The notes beneath the pieces were generated by a model, which did not search any database, was not told the DNA's origin, and worked only from the letters and a program-made list of their open reading frames with translations. 64,000 nucleotides of DNA from Pseudomonadota bacterium (GTDB taxonomy: Bacteria; Desulfobacterota; Desulfarculia; Desulfarculales; Desulfarculaceae), in contig JAHJPG010000048.1 in the NCBI GenBank assembly GCA_018819925.1, positions 39,641-103,640 of the forward strand, in the 5' to 3' direction. Below, piece by piece: positions 60,116 through 64,000 of this stretch (position 1 is its first letter; every line of letters begins with the position of its first letter). The position numbers and the translations under genes were made by a program.

Positions 60116-60859
60116 ATGGATTTTACGGGCGAGGTGGCTCTTGTAACCGGAGCGGCCCGGGGCATAGGCCTGGCCGTGGCCGAAAAGCTGGGGAATCTGG
60201 GGGCGGCGGTGGTGCTGGCCGACCAAGACTTGGCCGGAGCCGAAGCCGGGGCCCTGGCAATCGAGGGGTCCGGCGGCCGGGCCATGGCCCTGGCCATGGA
60301 CGTGCGCCGGGCCGAGGATTGGCAACAAACCGTGGACGAGGCGGTGCGCCGCTACGGCCCGCTCACCGTGCTGGTGAACAACGCCGGTTTCGACCGCCCC
60401 GGCGGAGTGGCCGGCCTGGGCCGGGACGACTTCGAGGCGGTGCTCACGGTGCATCTGACCGCCTGTCTGCTGGGCATGCAGGCCGCCCTGCCCGCATTCG
60501 CGCAGGCCGGGCAAGGGGCGGTGGTCAACGTGTCCAGCATCTACGCCAAGATCGGGGGACAGGGCGAAGCGGCCTACTCCGCGGCCAAGGCGGGCATGGT
60601 GGGCCTGACCAAATCCGCCGCCCGGGAGATGGCCCGTCTAGGCGTGCGGGTGAACTGCGTGCTGCCCGGCCTCACCGACACCCCGGCCATTCGGGGGCTG
60701 ATGTCCGAGAAAGTGAAGCAGAAGCTGCTGGCCGAGACCCCGCTCAGGCGCATGGCCCAGCCCGGCGAGATAGCCAACGTCATCGCCTTTTTGGCCAGCA
60801 GCGAGGCCAGCTTTGTCACCGGGGCGGCGTGGGAAGTCTCAGGCGGCTGGAACATGTAA
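60116..60859 (+). CDS. SDR-family oxidoreductase (FabG-like)
   Basis: 247-residue classical SDR. ALVTGAARGIGLAVAEKLGN binds NAD(P), VLVNNAGFDRPGG is the NNAG motif, NVSSIYAKIGGQGEAAYSAA contains the catalytic Ser and Tyr, then AKAG gives the Lys. The C-terminal FLASSEASFVTGAAWEVSGG matches the oligomer interface. The substrate (3-oxoacyl or other alcohol/ketone) is not predictable. ATG 60116 has a GGAGAGG site; the long frame running back to 58352 is a shadow of bzaF and the riboswitch. It is divergent from the riboswitch. Confidence 0.9.
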   Translation: MDFTGEVALVTGAARGIGLAVAEKLGNLGAAVVLADQDLAGAEAGALAIEGSGGRAMALAMDVRRAEDWQQTVDEAVRRYGPLTVLVNNAGFDRPGGVAGLGRDDFEAVLTVHLTACLLGMQAALPAFAQAGQGAVVNVSSIYAKIGGQGEAAYSAAKAGMVGLTKSAAREMARLGVRVNCVLPGLTDTPAIRGLMSEKVKQKLLAETPLRRMAQPGEIANVIAFLASSEASFVTGAAWEVSGGWNM

Positions 60860-60868
60860 TTTTTTTGC

Positions 60869-60991
60869 CCGGCGCACCCAGGGCCCCACATACATTGTTG
60901 CCTCCATCGCGCCCGCCTCGGCGTAGGCATTGCTACGCCTGCGGCGTTCGCTCCGTCGGACGCCTCGTCTGTGGAGCCCTGGATGTGCCGG
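60869..60991 (+). repeat. fold-back element family, copy B (123 bp)
   Basis: Outer arms CCGGCGCACCCAGGGCCCCA.. (from 60869) and ..TGGAGCCCTGGATGTGCCGG (to 60991) pair at 19 of 22 positions. The inner hairpin is GGCGTAG-GCATTG-CTACGCC, followed by GGCGTTCGCTCCGTCGGACG. It begins nine bases after the SDR stop, just after a T-run. Confidence 0.8.
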
Positions 60992-61045
60992 TAAAGCTCT
61001 CTGCGAATCAGTACTCGTGAATTTGTAATCTAGATTAGGTTGAGC

Positions 61046-61098
61046 CTGCGGCGCGCGCGCCGGACGCCTTGCCTATACACGCCTGGCTGTGCCGCAGA
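61046..61098 (+). repeat. fold-back element family, degenerate copy D
   Basis: About 53 bp: CTGCGGC at one end pairs with GCCGCAG at the other, and the inside GGACGCCTTGCCTAT matches the right half of copies A and B. It appears to be a deletion derivative. Confidence 0.5.
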
Positions 61099-61136
61099 GT
61101 CGGCTTTTAAATTCTGGGAGATTGCTCCGAAAGGAT

Positions 61137-62321
61137 TTACTTCTGCGGGACAGTCCCGGATAGCAGGGTCACTTTGAGGCCGCCGAAGGGAGCGGTGATG
61201 ACGGACGTGTCCTTGAGCCCCAGCAGCTCGACCCATTCGGGAAGATACAGCACCACCCCGCAGCGCCAACCTGGATAGGCCTCGGCCAAACGCTGCCCCA
61301 GACGGCGGGCGATCTCCTGGGCCTGGCGCACGCTGCCCAAACGCTTACCATAGGGCGGGTTCATCACCACCAGCCCCGGCCCGGGCGGCGGTTCAGCCGC
61401 GAAAAAGTCGCCCTTTTCCAAGACCAACCCCTGCCCCACCCCGGCCAACTCCGCGTTGCCCCGGGCCAGGGCCACGGCGCTGGCGTTGCTGTCCCGGCCC
61501 ATGATGAGCGCCGGCGGCTGGCCCAACGCCTGCTCCACGGCCTGGGTCTTGAGATAATTCCAGGCCGCCTCGCGGTGGCAGGGCCAGGACTCAAAGGCAA
61601 AGGCGCGGCCCAGGCCTGGGGGCATGCGCCGGGCCATGGCCGCCGCCTCGATGACCAGGGTGCCGCTGCCGCACATGGGGTCCAGCAGGGGCTGGGAGCC
61701 GTCGTAGCCGCAGTGCAGCAAGAGCGCGGCGGCCAAGTCCTCGCGCAGGGGGGCGGCCCCGCCCTGGGCCCGCCAGCCTCGCTTGTGCAGATGGGCCCCG
61801 CTCATGTCCAGGCTGATGGAGGCCCGCCGGTCGCTGCCGCGCACCTGGAGGCGCTGGGCGTTCTCGTCGCCGGGCTTGGCGGGCACCGGCGGGGCCAGGC
61901 CCATCTCCCGCAGGCGCTTGCCCGCCGCCTGGCCCACCACCTCGGCCACCCGGCCGGTATGCTTGAGGTTGCTGCCGATGAGGCTCACCTGGATGTTCAG
62001 CGGCGCGCCGGGGGTTATGAACACCTCCCAGGGCACCGAATCGGCCTGGCGCAGCAGGTCTTCCCAGAGCCGCACCCGGAAGTCCTTTAGGCGCAACCAC
62101 ACCCGCCCGGCGGTGGCCAGCCAAAGGTTGGCCTGTATGGCAGTCTCCAGCTTGGCGCTGAAGTTCACCCCGCCCGGCTCGGGCTGGATGTCGTACACCC
62201 CCGGGGAGGCCAACTCGGCGGCGCAAAGGGGCTCCAGCCCAGGGGCGGTGACCGCGAAAAAGCGGTGCTCCGGCACCCAGGCCTGACGTTTGATGCGGCG
62301 TTCTAGGTTTATCTCTGACAT
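61137..62321 (-). CDS. THUMP-domain RNA (guanine-N2)-methyltransferase, RlmL-N/YcbY type
   Basis: 394 residues. Residues about 45-165 are a THUMP/ferredoxin-like RNA-binding region (GVNFSAKLETAIQANLWL). The SAM domain has LLDPMCGSGTLVIEAAAMAR and the catalytic VVMNPPYGKRLG (NPPY), as in m2G methyltransferases of 23S rRNA such as RlmL. The length fits the single-domain version that lacks the C-terminal RlmK half. ATG 62321 is the natural start. Confidence 0.92.
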   Translation of the reverse strand: MSEINLERRIKRQAWVPEHRFFAVTAPGLEPLCAAELASPGVYDIQPEPGGVNFSAKLETAIQANLWLATAGRVWLRLKDFRVRLWEDLLRQADSVPWEVFITPGAPLNIQVSLIGSNLKHTGRVAEVVGQAAGKRLREMGLAPPVPAKPGDENAQRLQVRGSDRRASISLDMSGAHLHKRGWRAQGGAAPLREDLAAALLLHCGYDGSQPLLDPMCGSGTLVIEAAAMARRMPPGLGRAFAFESWPCHREAAWNYLKTQAVEQALGQPPALIMGRDSNASAVALARGNAELAGVGQGLVLEKGDFFAAEPPPGPGLVVMNPPYGKRLGSVRQAQEIARRLGQRLAEAYPGWRCGVVLYLPEWVELLGLKDTSVITAPFGGLKVTLLSGTVPQK

Positions 62322-62406
62322 GCCCGAGGTTTACCACGTCGGGGGCAGGCAAGCCAACTCATAGTGGGCCGCCCCATAAAAGGCCGTGCCACCCGCCCGT
62401 AGCTGA

Positions 62407-62527
62407 GGCGGTGCAGACTGGGAGTCGCGGGCGAGGCGGACGGCGAACGAACGACGCAGGCGTAGTGTTACCTACGCCGAGGAGTGAGTCAGGCCAACAA
62501 AGCCCCCGGCTTCCAGGCTGCGCCGCC
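62407..62527 (-). repeat. fold-back element family, copy C (121 bp, inverted)
   Basis: Outer arms GGCGGTGCAGACTGGGAGTC.. (from 62407) and ..GGCTTCCAGGCTGCGCCGCC (to 62527) pair at about 20 of 25 positions. Read on the minus strand, the core CCTCGGCGTAGG-TAACA-CTACGCCTGCG aligns with copy B. It starts 6 bp after the stop of the radical SAM gene. Confidence 0.78.
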
Positions 62528-62533
62528 CCGCCG

Positions 62534-63700
62534 TTACACCATGCTGTCGGCCAGCTCGTTCAGCAACTCATCCGCATCCTGGCCCGACGCCTCGATGCGG
62601 GCCAGGTTGGCCTCCAGGTCTTTGCGCAGGCCCAGGCCGTCTATGTCCCGGGGCTCACGGCAGCGGCCCATGCGGCGGCACATGCGGTAAAGCAGCCGTT
62701 CTTCGCCGGGCAGGGCCAGGTAGTCGTCCAGGACGGCCAGCATCTTGGGCTTGTCCCCGGGCAGCTTGCCGCCCACCGTCTCGATGAGATTCATGATGTG
62801 GTCGCTGGTGATGGTGGAGGTGATGCCGTCCAGGGTGGCGATGAACAGGCGAATCTCCTCCGCCGTCTCGTCGTCGCTGCGCTTGACGAAGTCGCCCGCC
62901 ACCAGGTCTTTGTGCAACTCGATGCGCTCGGGCACCCGGAGGGTGCGCAAACGGATGAAGTCCGGGTTGATCTGGTTGAGCACCTCGGCGGTGGCCGTGG
63001 CGTGCTCGCGCCACCAGCGCTGGCCGCCCAGGCCGGGCATGACGTACTCGCTCAGTTCCATGCCCGCGGCCTTGATGTTTTGCCCGCCCTTGATCTGCTT
63101 GGCCGCGGTCACGCCCTTGTTCATGAACTTGAGCAGCGGGTCGTAGCCGGTCTCCAGGCCGATGTGAACCCGGTCCAGGCCCGCCTTGCGGATCATGGTC
63201 AGATCTTCCACGCTGCGCTGGGCGGCGGTGGAGGAGCGGGCGTAGGTGGTCACCCGCTTGGCCTCGGGCAGCTTTTCGCGCAGATAGCGCAGGGCCTCGG
63301 TGAGCACCTCGGGCTTCATCACCAGGTTGTTGGCGTCCTGCAAGAACACGTTGCCCGTGCCGTAGTAGAGCCAGGCGGCCACGTTGCGGAAGGCTTCGCT
63401 GACCGTGGGGGTGGAGAAAACCCGGTTCACCACGTCCGCGCTGAAGTCGCCGCCATGGCCCATGGCCCGAGACAGTTCCATGATCTCCCTACGCATCTGG
63501 GCCGCCGCGTCGATGTCGGCCTTGATCTCTTCCAAAGAGCGGCGGCTGAAGGTGCGGCGCTTGTACACCGGGCAGAACTTGCACTTGTTCCAAGGGCAGT
63601 TGCGGGTGAAGCGCAGGAGCAGGCTCTGGGCCTCGCTGGGCGGGCGGATGGGGCCTTGCTCAAAGGTCAGGGTGGGGTCCAGGGCGGGAAGCGCGGTCAC
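62534..63700 (-). CDS. radical SAM protein, function unknown
   Basis: 388 residues. The cluster-binding loop is LLRFTRNCPWNKCKFCPVYK; its spacing is C-x4-C-x2-C instead of the usual C-x3-C-x2-C. Later blocks include RVTTYARSSTAAQRSVEDL, RVHIGLETGYDPLLKFMNKG and SEYVMPGLGGQ, the TIM-barrel pattern of the Elp3/HemN-like group. GTG 63700 has AGGAGAGAAC directly upstream and removes a non-homologous 95-residue extension. The C-terminus is helical. Substrate unknown. Confidence 0.8.
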   Translation of the reverse strand: MTALPALDPTLTFEQGPIRPPSEAQSLLLRFTRNCPWNKCKFCPVYKRRTFSRRSLEEIKADIDAAAQMRREIMELSRAMGHGGDFSADVVNRVFSTPTVSEAFRNVAAWLYYGTGNVFLQDANNLVMKPEVLTEALRYLREKLPEAKRVTTYARSSTAAQRSVEDLTMIRKAGLDRVHIGLETGYDPLLKFMNKGVTAAKQIKGGQNIKAAGMELSEYVMPGLGGQRWWREHATATAEVLNQINPDFIRLRTLRVPERIELHKDLVAGDFVKRSDDETAEEIRLFIATLDGITSTITSDHIMNLIETVGGKLPGDKPKMLAVLDDYLALPGEERLLYRMCRRMGRCREPRDIDGLGLRKDLEANLARIEASGQDADELLNELADSMV

Positions 63701-63857
63701 GTTCTCTCCTCGGCTGGGTTGGTCGTTAGGTAATAAGTAAGGGGAGCGGGGTGCGGTGTCAAGGATAGTCGGTTGGGGCGGGGGTGGGTTATGATGGGTG
63801 ATCGTTCGGTATGGGGTGTGGGAAAAGAAAAGAGTTGGTAAGGAAAGAGGGGGAGTC
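63701..63857. other. divergent intergenic region
   Basis: Short spacer between the leftward radical SAM gene and the rightward pentapeptide-repeat gene. No hairpin or confident promoter was identified. Confidence 0.4.
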
Positions 63858-64000
63858 GTGGCTAATCCGCTGCATGTGAAACTATTGAAGCAAGGGGCTG
63901 CGGTTTGGAATGAGTGGAGAATCAAAAACATCGGGAAAACGCCGGATTTGAGTGGAATTAATTTGCGCGAACATGGACTGGCCAAAGGGCCGAAACTAAC
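63858..64000 (+). CDS. pentapeptide-repeat protein, N-terminus only, runs off the window
   Basis: From GTG 63858 (GGGGGAG site just before it) the frame is open to the edge. It reads ANPLHVKLLKQGAAVWNEWR, then PDLSGINLREHGLAKG. Proteins starting with an A-N-P-x-H-x-x-L-K-Q-G-x-x-x-W-N-x-W-R helix followed by D-L-S-G-x-N-L units are pentapeptide-repeat beta-helix proteins, sometimes fused to TIR or other effector domains. The fusion partner, if any, is outside the window. Confidence 0.75.
   Translation, partial: MANPLHVKLLKQGAAVWNEWRIKNIGKTPDLSGINLREHGLAKGPKL

Noticed and set aside
1..64000. CRISPR array, tRNA or rRNA genes
   Set aside because: No regularly spaced identical repeats and no tRNA or rRNA signature was noticed; a covariance-model scan would be needed to exclude short RNA genes.

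Overview
The window is a GC-rich bacterial chromosome segment. Family content fits a Desulfobacterota (former Deltaproteobacteria) member: an RRXFLK-type Tat TRAP binding protein, an NtrC/sigma-54 two-component pair, DUF116, a symporter with its small accessory subunit, and a cobalamin-riboswitch-controlled ThiC paralogue. Placement below phylum is not supported. No tRNA, rRNA, CRISPR array or intact insertion sequence was seen.

Region 1 (1-16.2 kb) is a surface-glycan locus. A leftward operon reads rmlB-rmlD-rmlA-rmlC-wzm-wzt, then an 1850-residue protein combining a methyltransferase, a WsaF-type transferase and two GT2 domains, then a glycosyltransferase-like protein and a polytopic membrane protein. 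Convergent to it run a second RmlC-like epimerase (cut by the window edge), an SDR epimerase and a paralogue of the glycosyltransferase-like protein. Together they suggest dTDP-L-rhamnose synthesis, assembly and possible methyl capping of a rhamnan, and export by an ABC transporter whose ATPase has a C-terminal glycan-recognition domain.

Region 2 (16.4-23.6 kb) is sparse: an orphan membrane protein, 1.2 kb of non-coding DNA with a diverged direct repeat, a TRAP solute-binding protein without its membrane subunits, an XRE-cupin regulator, acetoacetyl-CoA synthetase, and an eroded stretch holding TctA and TctB remnants and an SGNH-hydrolase tail. It looks like a keto-acid/ketone-body locus that has lost transporters.

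Region 3 (23.6-33 kb) has a tight leftward operon moxR-tag-VWA and, divergently, a symporter accessory peptide and sodium:solute symporter. The two promoters carry inverted copies of one 12-bp element. Then come a LysM-like membrane protein, a histone-deacetylase-family hydrolase, gatC-gatA and a methyltransferase.

Region 4 (33-45 kb) contains a strikingly AT-rich dGTPase-like gene (probable recent acquisition), a pgi-histidine kinase-NtrC regulator operon, a small unknown protein, rarA with a patatin, rpsU, a LysE exporter, a zinc-ribbon protein and an M18 aminopeptidase. Region 5 (44-53 kb) is a housekeeping series read leftward: RlmD-like methyltransferase, phospholipase C-like protein, xseA, M23 peptidase, xseB, ispA, dxs, tlyA. 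Region 6 (53-64 kb) holds hot-dog thioesterases, Sir2, a second patatin, DUF116, a PfkB kinase, the probable 5-hydroxybenzimidazole synthase bzaF behind a cobalamin riboswitch and terminator, an SDR, a THUMP RNA methyltransferase, a radical SAM protein and the start of a pentapeptide-repeat gene.

The two strongest observations for follow-up are (i) the cobalamin riboswitch plus intrinsic terminator in front of a divergent ThiC, pointing to anaerobic B12 lower-ligand synthesis, and (ii) a family of about 121-123 bp fold-back elements (three copies and a degenerate fourth) whose outer arms differ between copies yet remain self-complementary in each.
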